28,197 nucleotides of DNA from Rhodobacteraceae bacterium UBA6236 (GCA_002440945.1 DJWG01000035.1:584-28780), one strand, 5' to 3'. Counted from the first letter of the stretch, positions 7,761 through 17,051 are shown. The notes: generated from the sequence alone by a model not told the origin. A program made the numbers and translations.

Positions 7761-9083
7761 TCAGGGAACGAGGACACCGGCGAGGGAATTCGGCGCGGCC
7801 GAGGTAATGCGGACGCGGGCGATCTGGCCGGGGCGGGCATCGGGGGCCTCGACATGGACGGCGTGGAGGTAGTCGGACTTGCCGCCCATCTGTCCGGGCA
7901 GGCGGCCGGGCTTTTCGAACAGGACCGAAACCTCGCGCCCCACCATGCCTTCCTGTGCGGCGTGCTGCTGGCGGGTGATGAGCGCCTGAAGCTCTTGCAG
8001 GCGGGCGTCGGCCAAATCGGGGTCGACGGGGCTGCGATCGGCGGCGGGGGTTCCAGGGCGGGCCGAGTATTTGAAGGAATAGGCCATGCCGTAGTTGACC
8101 GTGGCGATCAGGTCCATGGTGGCGCGGAAATCGGCATCGGTTTCGCCAGGGAAGCCGACGATGAAATCGCCCGACATCATCATGTCGGGCCGCGCGGCGC
8201 GGATGCGATCAATCAGGCGCAGGTAGGCATCCGCCGTGTGGCGGCGGTTCATGGCCTTGAGGATCCTGTCCGATCCCGACTGCACCGGAAGATGCAGGTA
8301 GGGCATCAGCTTTGGTTCCTCGGCATGGGCGGCGATCAGATCGTCGGTCATGTCGTTGGGATGCGAGGTCGTGTAGCGGATGCGGGCGAGCCCCTCGATC
8401 CGCGCCAGTTCCCGGACCAGACGCCCAAGGCCCCAGTCGCCGTCCGGGCCCGCGCCGTGGTAGCCGTTGACGTTCTGGCCCAGGAGCGTGATTTCCCGCA
8501 CCCCCCGGTCGACGAGCTTGCGCGCCTCGTCGAGGATGCGGGTGACGGGCCGGCTGACCTCCGAGCCGCGGGTATAGGGCACCACGCAGAAGGCGCAGAA
8601 CTTGTCACAGCCTTCCTGCACGGTGAGGAAGGCCGTGGGGCGTCCGGTGGCGGGACGTTCGGGCAGGTGGTCGAACTTGTCTTCGGGGGGGAAATCGGTG
8701 TCGACGGTTTTCTTTCCTTCCGCGGCCGCCTTCGCCATCGCGGGCAGGCGGTGGTAGCTTTGCGGGCCGACCACCAGATCGACCAGCGGCATCCGGCGCA
8801 GGATCTCTTCGCCTTCCGCCTGGGCGACGCAGCCGGCGACGCCGATCTTCAGGTCGGGGTTGTCGGTCTTGATCGCGCGCAGGCGGCCAAGGTCGGAGTA
8901 GAGCTTTTCCGATGCCTTCTCGCGGATGTGGCAGGTGTTGAGCAGCACCATGTCCGCATCCTCGGCCCGGTCGGTCGGAACGTAGCCTTCGGCGCCCAAC
9001 GCCTCGGCCATGCGTTCGCTGTCGTAGACGTTCATCTGGCAGCCGTAGGTCTTGATGAAGAGCTTCTTCGGCGCAGACGTCAT
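7761..9083 (-). CDS. miaB: tRNA-2-methylthio-N6-dimethylallyladenosine synthase MiaB
   Basis: Radical-SAM methylthiotransferase that adds the 2-methylthio group to i6A37 of tRNAs reading U-starting codons. It is 440 residues. The N-terminal UPF0004 domain has the three cysteines of the auxiliary iron-sulfur cluster: Cys15 (KTYGCQMN), Cys51 (NTCHIREKA) and Cys85 (GVAGCVAQ). The radical-SAM motif CDKFCAFC follows (Cys159, Cys163, Cys166). Further family marks are [29 protein letters not shown], and a C-terminal TRAM domain with [13 protein letters not shown]. The start ATG at 9083 gives the normal N-terminus; a longer frame to 9197 lacks family similarity. The gene is divergent from the polysaccharide cluster. 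Confidence 0.95.
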   Translation of the reverse strand: MTSAPKKLFIKTYGCQMNVYDSERMAEALGAEGYVPTDRAEDADMVLLNTCHIREKASEKLYSDLGRLRAIKTDNPDLKIGVAGCVAQAEGEEILRRMPLVDLVVGPQSYHRLPAMAKAAAEGKKTVDTDFPPEDKFDHLPERPATGRPTAFLTVQEGCDKFCAFCVVPYTRGSEVSRPVTRILDEARKLVDRGVREITLLGQNVNGYHGAGPDGDWGLGRLVRELARIEGLARIRYTTSHPNDMTDDLIAAHAEEPKLMPYLHLPVQSGSDRILKAMNRRHTADAYLRLIDRIRAARPDMMMSGDFIVGFPGETDADFRATMDLIATVNYGMAYSFKYSARPGTPAADRSPVDPDLADARLQELQALITRQQHAAQEGMVGREVSVLFEKPGRLPGQMGGKSDYLHAVHVEAPDARPGQIARVRITSAAPNSLAGVLVP

Positions 9084-9348
9084 GGGCGGGCCTTTCGGGG
9101 CGATAGGAGGCGGCGTGGAAATGCGGGCCTCTCTACAGCATCGGTCGGGCAGATGCAAAGATGCGGGACCGGCGGCGCAGCCATGTTCAGCGCACAATGC
9201 CGTGGGTCCGGGGAAAAGCGCTTTCAGATGGGCAGGTCATCGGCAAGTATAAGGGGCTTCGTGTGAGGTGTGGCTTGCCGATGGTCTTCCCGCATGCCGG
9301 ATTTCGCCGGAAAGCGCGGGCCGTCGGCCTGAGGATGGAGCAAGGGTT

Positions 9349-10278
9349 TTGCGAGTACTGGTGACGGGAAGCGAGGGCCTGGTCGGTGCGACTTTGGTTG
9401 ATTGGTTGCGTGCCCGGGGTGATGAGGTGGTGGATTTCGACATCCAGAAGGACGGCAGCGATATCCGCGACGCGGACGCTGTTCAGAGGGCGATGGCGGG
9501 ATGCGACGGGGTCGTGCATCTGGCGGCTGTGTCGCGCGTGGCCTGGGGCGAAGCGGACCCCGATCTGTGCGACGATATCAACATCACAGGAACAAGCGTG
9601 ATTTTGCAGGCTGCGGTGGCTGCGGAAAACCGGCCCTGGGTGCTGTTCGCCAGTTCGCGTGAGATCTACGGCGACCCGGACGCTTTTCCCGTGCGGGAAG
9701 ATGCGCGGGTGGCGCCGGTGAACACCTATGGCCGGTCGAAGGCCGCGGGCGAAGGGCTGGTGCGAGCTGCGGCGGCCGAGGGCCTGCGATGCGCGATCCT
9801 GCGGCTCTCGAACGTCTATGGCACCCCGAACGACCACCCCGACCGCGCGGTGCCCTCGCTTCTGTGGCGGGCGGTGCAGGGGGAGGAGCTGCGGATTTCC
9901 GGCGAGGATCATTTCTTCGATTTCGTCCATGTCGAGGATTGCGCCCGCGGCTTGATGATGGTGATCGACCGGTTGCAGGCCGGGATCGAAACTCCGCCCC
10001 TGCATCTGGCGACCGGGGTTCGCACCTCGCTCGGGGCGCTTGCGCGGGCGGCGCTTGCCACCGCCGCGTCGGCTTCGGCGCTGAAGGTTCTGCCGTCGCG
10101 CAGTTTCGACGTGGCCGGGTTCCAGGGCGATCCGACGCGGGCGTCGGACATCCTGGGGTGGCGGGCAGAGATCGATCTGGACGAGGGCCTGCGGCGCCTT
10201 CGGGCGATCATGATTGCGCGCGGGCGACCGTTCGATCCGGTCGAGATGCCTCCGCACCGGCGGGACGGCAGCCATTGA
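9349..10278 (+). CDS. NAD-dependent epimerase/dehydratase (extended SDR)
   Basis: Nucleotide-sugar epimerase/dehydratase-type protein of 309 residues. Its Rossmann loop TGSEGLVG has Gly7, Gly10 and Gly13, and Asp31 of VVDFD probably binds the adenosine ribose. The catalytic Tyr127/Lys131 pair (TYGRSK) and the serines of LFASSREIYG complete the SDR active site. FDFVHVEDCARGL is the typical C-terminal substrate-domain motif. No ATG fits. TTG at 9349 is chosen because it places the N-terminus exactly at the first beta strand (RVLVTG) and has GGAG 8 bases before it. An ATG-type upstream extension to 9268 would add 27 unlikely residues. It leads a plus-strand run into the glycosyltransferase and exporter genes and probably makes a sugar donor. 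The exact sugar is unknown. The 265 bases before it contain no other gene. Confidence 0.85.
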   Translation: MRVLVTGSEGLVGATLVDWLRARGDEVVDFDIQKDGSDIRDADAVQRAMAGCDGVVHLAAVSRVAWGEADPDLCDDINITGTSVILQAAVAAENRPWVLFASSREIYGDPDAFPVREDARVAPVNTYGRSKAAGEGLVRAAAAEGLRCAILRLSNVYGTPNDHPDRAVPSLLWRAVQGEELRISGEDHFFDFVHVEDCARGLMMVIDRLQAGIETPPLHLATGVRTSLGALARAALATAASASALKVLPSRSFDVAGFQGDPTRASDILGWRAEIDLDEGLRRLRAIMIARGRPFDPVEMPPHRRDGSH

Positions 10279-10324
10279 AACCGGCCTTGGCGTTACCCTT
10301 GCCCCAAGCCCAGTAAGGACCTCG

Positions 10325-11503
10325 ATGGCGACAAAGATCCTTGACATCCCGCTGGCCGAAGCCGGTCAGGACCGGAGCGGATTTGACGGCTATGACCGGG
10401 CGCTGTTCCTGCTGCGGATGGGCGAACGGCCCGTGGGGCAGGTCACGGTCGCGGTCCCAAACGGCACGGTTTCGGGCGCTGTGCTCAGCCGCGCCATTGA
10501 TCGCAAGACGCTTGACCTGGCCGCCGCGATCCAGGCCGGGGCCGAGGCTTTTCCGTCCCCGCCCCTGCCCGACCTGACGATCATTGCCGCCATCTGCACC
10601 CGCGAAAGGCCCGAGGATCTGCGCCGGGCACTTGGTGCGCTGATGCAGATGGAGTTCAAGGGCGCCGGGGTCCTGGTGATCGACAATTGTCCGGCGACCG
10701 ATGCGACGCGTGCGGTCGTCGCCGACTTCCCGGGCGTGCGCTATGTCATGGAGCCGAAGAAGGGCCTCAACAACGCCCGCAACCGGGCCCTGCGCGAGGC
10801 GGGGACCGATATCGTCGCCTTCATCGACGACGATGCGGTGGCCGACCGGTTCTGGCTGAAGGCGATCCTTCGCCGCTTTGCCGAAGATGACGTCGCCGCC
10901 GTCACCGGCCTGACCATGCCTTACGAGCTGGAAAACCAGGCGCAGGAAGATTTCGAGGCGTTGGCGGGTTTTTCGAAGCGCGGCTTCCTTTCGCGGTCGT
11001 TCCACATGCCGCTGACCCATCCGCTGGCGACCGGACAGATCGGTGCGGGGGCGAACATGGCGGTCCGATCGCGGCTGATGACCGAAGTCGGCCCCTTCGA
11101 TCCGGCGCTGGATGCCGGAACGGCCACGCAATCGGGGGGGGATCATGAATATTTCACCCGGATTCTGCGGGCCGGGCACAGGATCGTCTATGACCCCGCC
11201 GCGCTGAACTGGCACCGCCACCGCCGCACCCGGGCCGAGCTTTGCGCCGCCGTCCACGGCTATGGCGTCGGCGTCTATGCCGCCTGGACGCGCAGCTTCC
11301 TCACCGAACGCGAATGGGGCGTGTTCCGGCGCGCGCTGGGGTGGTTCGTCCATGACCAGTTTCCGGCGCTGCTGAAGGCCTATCTGCGGCCTTCGCCTGA
11401 CCGTCCCCGGGATGTGATCTGGGCCGAACTCAGGGGCTGCGCGAAGGGCCCGGGGGCTTACCTCAAGGCGCAGCGGATCGCGCGGAAAGCCGGTCATGTC
11501 TGA
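10325..11503 (+). CDS. GT2-family glycosyltransferase
   Basis: Inverting GT-A glycosyltransferase of 392 residues, predicted to add a sugar to a surface polysaccharide on the cytoplasmic side. The start ATG at 10325 follows AAGGA by 5 bases. Residues 1-80 form a separate small module (FLLRMGERPVGQVTVAVPNG) found again in the middle of the next protein. The GT2 domain begins near residue 84 (LTIIAAICTRERPEDLRRAL). The metal-binding DxD is seen as Asp168-170 (FIDDD), followed by GGDHEYFTRILRAG at 271-284, the acceptor-side acidic motif. The C-terminus (WTRSFLTEREWGVFRRALGW) may pack on the membrane but has no clear transmembrane helix. The last 8 bases overlap the next gene. It is paralogous to the C-terminal half of that gene. 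Confidence 0.87.
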   Translation: MATKILDIPLAEAGQDRSGFDGYDRALFLLRMGERPVGQVTVAVPNGTVSGAVLSRAIDRKTLDLAAAIQAGAEAFPSPPLPDLTIIAAICTRERPEDLRRALGALMQMEFKGAGVLVIDNCPATDATRAVVADFPGVRYVMEPKKGLNNARNRALREAGTDIVAFIDDDAVADRFWLKAILRRFAEDDVAAVTGLTMPYELENQAQEDFEALAGFSKRGFLSRSFHMPLTHPLATGQIGAGANMAVRSRLMTEVGPFDPALDAGTATQSGGDHEYFTRILRAGHRIVYDPAALNWHRHRRTRAELCAAVHGYGVGVYAAWTRSFLTEREWGVFRRALGWFVHDQFPALLKAYLRPSPDRPRDVIWAELRGCAKGPGAYLKAQRIARKAGHV

Positions 11504-13994
11504 CCCCTTCCCCCGGATCAGCGTCGTCATCCCGACCCACAACCGCAAGGCAGCGCTTCTGCGGGGGTTGCAGGCGCTGGCGGCGCAGACCCTCGCGCCA
11601 GACAGCTTCGAAGTGGTGGTGGTTCTGGATGCCGTCACCGATGGCTCAGCGGCGGCGCTGGCGACGCGGGTCTGGCCCTTCCTGCTTCGATCCATCGTTC
11701 CGCCGGGTCGGGGTGCTGCGGGGGCACGCAATGCGGGCGCAAAGGCGGCGCGGGGTGAAAGGATCGTGTTTCTGGATGACGACATGGTCCCCGCCCCCGG
11801 CTTTCTGGAAGCGCATCTGCGGGCCGCGGAATCCGACCCACGCCGGGTCGTCATCGGCCATTCCGAACCGCAGATGGAAGATCGCGGCTGGTTCGGCGAG
11901 GCGCTGGCCAGATGGTGGCGCGAGGAATTCCGTGGCATGGCCGCACCCGATCACCGCTTCAGCCATCGCGACGTGATGAGCGGAAACCTTTCGCTTCCGC
12001 GCGAGGTTTTCCTTGCGCTCTCGGGGTTTGACGAAACCCTGCCGGTGCGCGAGGATTTCGAACTGGGCTACCGGCTCTTGCAGGCGGGTGCGCCGCTGGT
12101 CTTCGCGCCTTCGGCCCATGCGCTTCACCATGATGCCAGCACGCCAGACCGCAACCTGATCCGCGCCCGGGGCGAAGGCCGGGCAGATGTCCTCATCGCC
12201 CGAAAACACCCGGAGATGTTTTTCGAGATGAAATCCGCCGGCATGGCCACGCATCAGCCCGGGGCGCGTCTGCTCAGGCTCCTGACCTTTCGGGTGGCGC
12301 CTCTGGGCCGGGCCGCGTTCGGGTTTGCCGGCGGGATGCTGCCGGTTCTGCGGATCCTGGGCCTGCGGGGGGCTTGGCATGGGCTGTCAGGCTATCTGCG
12401 CGCTTACGCCTATCATGACGGCGTCGCGGAAGCGGCGGGCAGTCTTGCGGACTATGACCGGCTGGCCGATCTGGCCCGCGGGCTGCCCAAGCCAGAAGCC
12501 GCCCGGATCGACATTCTGGATGGCCTCGAGGCCGCGCGATCCAGGATCGAGGCGTTACGGCCCCAGGGAATTACGCTGTGCTGCGGCGCGGCCGAAATCG
12601 GCGGGATCGCGGTTTCCCCCGGTTCTGAACCACTGACCCGGCAGCATCTCGACGGGCTTCTGGACCGCACGCTCTATCGCTGGGCGCCTGCCCGGGCGGT
12701 CGCGCCGCACCTGCCGCCCCTGCCGGTGGCCGACCCCGGCTGGCTTGCCGATCTGCCGCGCGAGACGGGCAAGTTCACGCAATCTCTCGCAGAACTCGAC
12801 CTTGACGACTGGAGGCTGACGCCACGCGACATATCCCCCGGCTATCCGCTTCGGGTTCTCGTCCGCCGGGGCGCGGTGCCGCTGGGATGGGTCACGCTGG
12901 AGTCCGCACCAGACGCGGGGCAGTTCTGGCAGAGGCTACGGGACATGGTGCTAGGCGATGCGGGGATTACCTCGCGCGCGCTTGCCGCGATCCTGATCCC
13001 GGCGCGGGATCCCGCACCCCGCACCCCGATCACGGTCGTCGTCTGCACGCGGGACCGGACCGAAAGCCTTTCGCGCTGCCTTTCGGCGCTTCGGGCGCTG
13101 GACTACCCGGAGTATCAGATCCTTGTCGTGGACAACGCGCCATCCTCCGACGCCACGCGGGCCTTGGTCGCCAGTCTTCCGGGCGTGGATTACCTGTGCG
13201 AACCGCGACCGGGGCTCGATTGGGCGCGCAACCGCGGACTGGCCGAGGCGAGGCATGAGATCGTGGCCTTCACCGATGACGACACCATGGCCGACCGCCA
13301 CTGGCTGACCGGCATCGCCGGGGCTTTCGCCGACCCCGAAGTGGGGCTGGTGACGGGGCTTGTCCTGCCGATGAAGCTCGATACCCCGGCGCGCATCTAT
13401 TTTGAGGATGTCTATGGCGGCATGGGCAAGGGCTTCGACCCGTTCCTGCGCCGCAACGACCGCCGGTCTGCGGATCTGCTCTGGGCCAGCGAATACGGGG
13501 TGGGCGCGAACATGGCCTTCCGCCGCAAGGTGCTGGCGCAGACCGGCGGCTTCGACCCCGGCCTTGATGTGGGCACCGCGACCCGTGGCGGCGGCGATAT
13601 CGAGATGTTCCACCGTGCCGTCGCGCGCGGGGCCACTCTGGCCTACCAGCCCGCGGCCTTCGTCTGGCACGAACACCGCGCCGACGTGCCGGGCCTGCAC
13701 CGGCAACTGGCCGACAACGGCAGCGGCTTTGGCGCCTATCTTCTGACCTGCGCGCGCAACCGGACGGTGCCTTTGGCCGCGATCCTGGTCTTTGCCTTGC
13801 GCGACTGGATCGGGCGCTGGCTGGTGCGGCGAATGATCCGCCCGGGCGCCCATAGCCGTGGATTGGTGGCGGCCGAGGTGACGGGCCTTCTGAAAGCCCG
13901 CCGGGGCTACAAGACCGCGCGAAGCCGTGCTGCCGAACTGGCCCGCGAAGCGCCGGATAAGGTTCATGGCAGCGAAATGACGCCCGCAAAATGA
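11496..13994 (+). CDS. Two-domain (GT2-GT2) glycosyltransferase, 832 residues
   Basis: Large cytoplasmic glycosyltransferase with two GT-A domains. Domain 1 (about residues 8-250) starts RISVVIPTHNRKAALL and has the acidic triad Asp94-96 (FLDDD) and a PREVFLALSGFDE, then LPVREDFELG motif. A linker of about 190 residues (LLTFRVAPLGRAAFGFAGGM and onward) follows. Near residues 430-500 is a small module (YPLRVLVRRGAVPLGWVTLE) matching the N-terminus of the preceding protein. Domain 2 (about 510-740) starts ITVVVCTRDRTESL, with Asp594-596 (FTDDD) and GGGDIEMFHRAVARG. Both acidic triads are intact, so both domains may be active and could form two consecutive linkages. ATG at 11496 overlaps the upstream gene; the stop overlaps the permease gene by ATGA. 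The acceptor and donor sugars are unknown. Confidence 0.87.
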   Translation: MSDPFPRISVVIPTHNRKAALLRGLQALAAQTLAPDSFEVVVVLDAVTDGSAAALATRVWPFLLRSIVPPGRGAAGARNAGAKAARGERIVFLDDDMVPAPGFLEAHLRAAESDPRRVVIGHSEPQMEDRGWFGEALARWWREEFRGMAAPDHRFSHRDVMSGNLSLPREVFLALSGFDETLPVREDFELGYRLLQAGAPLVFAPSAHALHHDASTPDRNLIRARGEGRADVLIARKHPEMFFEMKSAGMATHQPGARLLRLLTFRVAPLGRAAFGFAGGMLPVLRILGLRGAWHGLSGYLRAYAYHDGVAEAAGSLADYDRLADLARGLPKPEAARIDILDGLEAARSRIEALRPQGITLCCGAAEIGGIAVSPGSEPLTRQHLDGLLDRTLYRWAPARAVAPHLPPLPVADPGWLADLPRETGKFTQSLAELDLDDWRLTPRDISPGYPLRVLVRRGAVPLGWVTLESAPDAGQFWQRLRDMVLGDAGITSRALAAILIPARDPAPRTPITVVVCTRDRTESLSRCLSALRALDYPEYQILVVDNAPSSDATRALVASLPGVDYLCEPRPGLDWARNRGLAEARHEIVAFTDDDTMADRHWLTGIAGAFADPEVGLVTGLVLPMKLDTPARIYFEDVYGGMGKGFDPFLRRNDRRSADLLWASEYGVGANMAFRRKVLAQTGGFDPGLDVGTATRGGGDIEMFHRAVARGATLAYQPAAFVWHEHRADVPGLHRQLADNGSGFGAYLLTCARNRTVPLAAILVFALRDWIGRWLVRRMIRPGAHSRGLVAAEVTGLLKARRGYKTARSRAAELAREAPDKVHGSEMTPAK

Positions 13995-14770
13995 CGCCCA
14001 CCCGTCTCAGATCGCTGCGCCATGTGCTGGACGTCATTTCGGTGCTTGTCCTGCGCGAGCAGAAATCGCGCTACAAGAGCACCGGCATGGGCGTGGTCTG
14101 GGCCGTGGCGAGCCCGGTCCTGTTCCTGCTGACCTTCTACCTGCTGTTCCGGGTCGTCCTGCCGCTGAACATCCCGAATTATGCCTCGCACCTGTTCATC
14201 GGGCTGGTGTTCTGGTCCTGGCTGCAATCCACCACGATGGAGGCGGTGAGCTGCATCGTGTCAAACCCGGGTCTGGTGAACCAGCCGCGGTTTCCGACCG
14301 TGGCGCTGCCCCTTGCAGCGACGGCATCGAACCTGGTGACGCTTCTGCTGACGTTGCCGCTTCTGCTGGTGATCCTGTGGTTCGAAGGGGCGCGGATCGA
14401 GCCTTCGGTGATCGTCCTGCCGCTTCTGATCCTGTGCCAGTTCGTCTTCGTTCTGGCGGTGGCCTATCTGGTCGCGGCGCTGAACGTCGTGTTTCGCGAC
14501 ATGCAGTATATCGTGCCGATCCTGCTGCAACTGGGCTATTTCACCACGCCGATCTTCTACGACGTCGCCTCGATGCCCGAACGGGCGCGGTTCATCCTGG
14601 GGTTCAATCCGATGCTGCAACTGCTGGGGGCGCATCGGCGGGTGCTGATCTATGGGGAATGGCCGGCCTGGGGCCCCCTTGCCGCGGTGCTGGCGGGCAG
14701 CCTTCTGGCGCTTTGGCTGACCTACGGGTTCTTCCGCCGCGCCTCGCTGCGGTTTCTGGAGGAGATCTGA
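13991..14770 (+). CDS. Polysaccharide ABC exporter permease (Wzm/KpsM type)
   Basis: Inner-membrane permease of an ABC-2 type exporter for a lipid-linked polysaccharide. It is 259 residues with about six transmembrane segments. The N-terminal amphipathic part (VLDVISVLVLREQKSRYKST) is the normal interface element of Wzm-type proteins. Further family features are MGVVWAVASPVLFLLTFYLL, the PRFPTVALPLAA loop, VVFRDMQYIVPILLQLGYF and TTPIFYDVASMP. The ATG at 13991 lies within the stop of the twin glycosyltransferase gene (ATGA), and the stop overlaps the ATPase start (TGATG). These overlaps show a co-translated unit with the ATPase partner. Whether the cargo is O-antigen, capsule or exopolysaccharide cannot be decided from this window. 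Confidence 0.92.
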   Translation: MTPTRLRSLRHVLDVISVLVLREQKSRYKSTGMGVVWAVASPVLFLLTFYLLFRVVLPLNIPNYASHLFIGLVFWSWLQSTTMEAVSCIVSNPGLVNQPRFPTVALPLAATASNLVTLLLTLPLLLVILWFEGARIEPSVIVLPLLILCQFVFVLAVAYLVAALNVVFRDMQYIVPILLQLGYFTTPIFYDVASMPERARFILGFNPMLQLLGAHRRVLIYGEWPAWGPLAAVLAGSLLALWLTYGFFRRASLRFLEEI

Positions 14771-16020
14771 TGGCGATCATGCTGCGCGCCGAAGGGCTGG
14801 GAAAATCCTTCCGCCACACGGTCGCGGGGGCCCCGCGCACCTTTCGCCACTGGGTCGAGGGCGGGTTTCTCAGGCGCCGTCCAAAGGGGCGGTTCTGGGC
14901 GCTGAAGGACGTCGGCTTCGACGTCGCCAAGGGCGAGATGGTCGGCGTGATCGGCCACAACGGATCGGGGAAATCGACGCTTCTGCGCCTTTTGGGCGGG
15001 GTGATGCAGCCCAGCGCGGGCCGCGTGACCGCCGCCGCGCCGGTTCATGGGCTTCTGGAGCTGAACACCGGCATGCACCCGGACCTGAGCGGGCGCGAGA
15101 ACATCCTCATAAACGGGGTGCTGGGCGGCCTTCTGAAGCGCGAGGTGCGCGACAGGATCGACCGGATCATCGCCTTCGCCGAGCTTCAGGATCACATCGA
15201 CGACCCGGTCCGCACCTACAGCAGCGGCATGAAGCTGCGGCTGGGCTTCGCCATCGCCGTTCATGTCGACCCGGAAATCCTGCTGATCGACGAGGTTCTG
15301 GCGGTGGGCGACATGGCGTTCCAGCAGAAATGTCTGGCGCGGATCGCCGACTTCAAGGCAGGCGGATCGGCCATCGTGCTGATCAGCCATGACCTGGGTC
15401 AGGTGAAGTCCTTCTGCGACAAGGTGGTCTGGATGGACCGCGGCGCGGTGCGGGCCATCGGCCCGGCCGAGGAGGTCGTCGCCGCCTATCAGGACGCGGT
15501 CGCCCGGGACACCGCGCTGCGCACCCGGACCGACCTGCCCGACAGGCTGACCGCACAGGGCGTCACCTTGCGCGCGGGCGAGAACTGGCTTGGCTCGCAA
15601 GAGGCGACGCTGTCAGAGGTGGCGCTTCTGGATGAAAGCGGGCTTCCGGTGGAACGGATCACCTCTGGATCGCCGCTGGTGCTGCGGGCGTCGATTGCGT
15701 CGAACGGCCCTGCGACCCCGGCGCATGTCAGCGTGTCGATCGCCAATTCGGATCATGTGCAATGTCTGGACGTGAACACCGCCAATGACGGCGTTCTGCT
15801 GCCGCCGATGGAGGCGCCGCTTCGGGTGGATCTCAGACTTGACCGCCTTGACCTTGCGCCCGGCCGCTACCGGATCAGCGTCGGACTTTGGGAACCGGGC
15901 TGGAGCCATGCCTACGACTTCCACAAGGAGGTCTATGCGCTGGAGGTCATCGGCGGGCCGAAGCTGGCGGGCGTCCTGTCACCCCCGCGGCATTGGGTGG
16001 TAAACGACCGCCCGGAATGA
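14770..16020 (+). CDS. Polysaccharide ABC exporter ATP-binding protein with C-terminal sugar-binding domain (Wzt type)
   Basis: ATPase of the exporter, 416 residues. Walker A GHNGSGKST is at 62-70, the signature SSGMK at 151-155, Walker B ILLIDE at 170-175 and the H-loop His at 207 (LISHDL). The sequence LELNTGMHPDLSGRENI at 97-112 is typical of Wzt/KpsT/TagH ATPases. Residues from about 270 to 416 form an extra beta-rich domain (VALLDESGLPVERITSGSPL, HVQCLDVNTANDG, APGRYRISVGLWEPG) like the Wzt C-terminal carbohydrate-binding domain. That domain recognises the finished, capped end of the O-polysaccharide in characterised systems. Its presence suggests that export here is coupled to chain-end recognition; this is inferred. 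It is the last gene of the plus-strand run. Confidence 0.93.
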   Translation: MAIMLRAEGLGKSFRHTVAGAPRTFRHWVEGGFLRRRPKGRFWALKDVGFDVAKGEMVGVIGHNGSGKSTLLRLLGGVMQPSAGRVTAAAPVHGLLELNTGMHPDLSGRENILINGVLGGLLKREVRDRIDRIIAFAELQDHIDDPVRTYSSGMKLRLGFAIAVHVDPEILLIDEVLAVGDMAFQQKCLARIADFKAGGSAIVLISHDLGQVKSFCDKVVWMDRGAVRAIGPAEEVVAAYQDAVARDTALRTRTDLPDRLTAQGVTLRAGENWLGSQEATLSEVALLDESGLPVERITSGSPLVLRASIASNGPATPAHVSVSIANSDHVQCLDVNTANDGVLLPPMEAPLRVDLRLDRLDLAPGRYRISVGLWEPGWSHAYDFHKEVYALEVIGGPKLAGVLSPPRHWVVNDRPE

Positions 16021-16024
16021 CCGG

Positions 16025-16052
16025 ACCGCCGGATCAGGTGCCTTCCGGCGGT
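16025..16052. terminator. Hairpin between convergent Wzt and GT2 genes
   Basis: Perfect 8-base stem ACCGCCGG/CCGGCGGT with a 12-base loop that contains the stop codon of the minus-strand glycosyltransferase. No T-run follows on either side. The position between two convergent 3' ends 13 bases apart suggests a shared terminator. Confidence 0.5.
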
Positions 16053-17026
16053 GACAGGAAGGCAAAGGGCCTGTTTCCGTCCCAGACCCATTCGGACAAC
16101 GGCACCCGCGCCCCGGACCCCTGCCCCATCGACCGGATCTTCATGGCATGGAGGGTTCGAAGCTCTCGCATCCGAAACCAGAAGGGATTCAGGACATAGG
16201 ATTCGAACAGAAGCCGCAACACCGTTCCATAGCGCCGGTGGCGGCTGAAGCTGGACAGGAGCCAGCCGTTCAGAACCGTCCGGCCATGGGCGAAATAGCG
16301 GGCGGGGGTCTGCGGGAATTGCTTGCGGATATCGGTCAGCACGGTGCGGACAGCACGCAACTGTTCATCGGGATTGCCCTGCGACATGCCCGCCGGAACC
16401 AGCCGGTAGCCCACCAGCACCCTTGGCACCAGCACCGGATCGCCCGCCGCCGCCATCTGGAGGCACATCTTCCAGTCCTCCGCGCCCTGGGCCTCGCGTT
16501 CCTTCAGCGAAACGTCATAGCCCCCGACCCGGTCCAGCGCGGACCGGCGAAACATCGCGGCGCTGCCGTTGCCGACGGAGTTCAAGGCCAGAAGCCCCAG
16601 AAAGTCGTGCCGGGGTGCGTAGGGCCATTCCTCCCCCGGGATCAGCCGGTTTTCGGTATCGAAGCGGAAGGAATAGGCATAGGCAAAGGGCGCATCCGGC
16701 GCGTCATCCAAGGCGCGCGCCAGCTGGTTCAGGAAGTCAGGGTGCCAGATGTCATCGGAATCGAGGAAGGCGACATAGGCCCCCTTCGCCCGCTGGAACC
16801 CGGCATTGCGCGACGCCGCCAGGCCTTTGTTCTGCTGGCAGATGATCTGGATACGAGGATCGTGGCGCGCAAAGCACCGCACGATCTCGGCCGTGGCGTC
16901 CGTCGATCCATCATCGACCACCATGATTTCGATCTGGCGCCGGGTTTGCGCCTGCACCGACCGAAGGGTATCGGGAAGAGACCAAGCGGCGTTATAAGCC
17001 GGTATGACCACCGAGATATCCGGCAT
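16034..17026 (-). CDS. GT2-family glycosyltransferase
   Basis: GT-A fold family 2 glycosyltransferase of 330 residues when started at the ATG at 17026 (MPDISVVIPAYNAA). The nucleotide-binding region has VVDDGSTDATAEI (37-49) and QNKGLAASRNAGF (65-77), the DxD is Asp89-Ser-Asp91 (FLDSDD), and GAEDWKMCLQMAAAG carries the catalytic-base ED pair. It is a different subtype from the two plus-strand GT2 proteins, closer to the WcaA/chain-elongating type. A GAAGGA ribosome site lies 12 bases before the ATG, slightly far. An in-frame extension to 17149 crosses AT-richer DNA with a hairpin and is not believed. The gene converges on the exporter genes and probably works on the same polysaccharide. Confidence 0.87.
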   Translation of the reverse strand: MPDISVVIPAYNAAWSLPDTLRSVQAQTRRQIEIMVVDDGSTDATAEIVRCFARHDPRIQIICQQNKGLAASRNAGFQRAKGAYVAFLDSDDIWHPDFLNQLARALDDAPDAPFAYAYSFRFDTENRLIPGEEWPYAPRHDFLGLLALNSVGNGSAAMFRRSALDRVGGYDVSLKEREAQGAEDWKMCLQMAAAGDPVLVPRVLVGYRLVPAGMSQGNPDEQLRAVRTVLTDIRKQFPQTPARYFAHGRTVLNGWLLSSFSRHRRYGTVLRLLFESYVLNPFWFRMRELRTLHAMKIRSMGQGSGARVPLSEWVWDGNRPFAFLSPPEGT

Positions 17027-17051
17027 TGCAACAATGGATCCTTCGCCCTGC

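Noticed and set aside
7854..9266. 470-residue plus-strand open frame
   Set aside because: Antisense to miaB, which has all six iron-sulfur cysteines.
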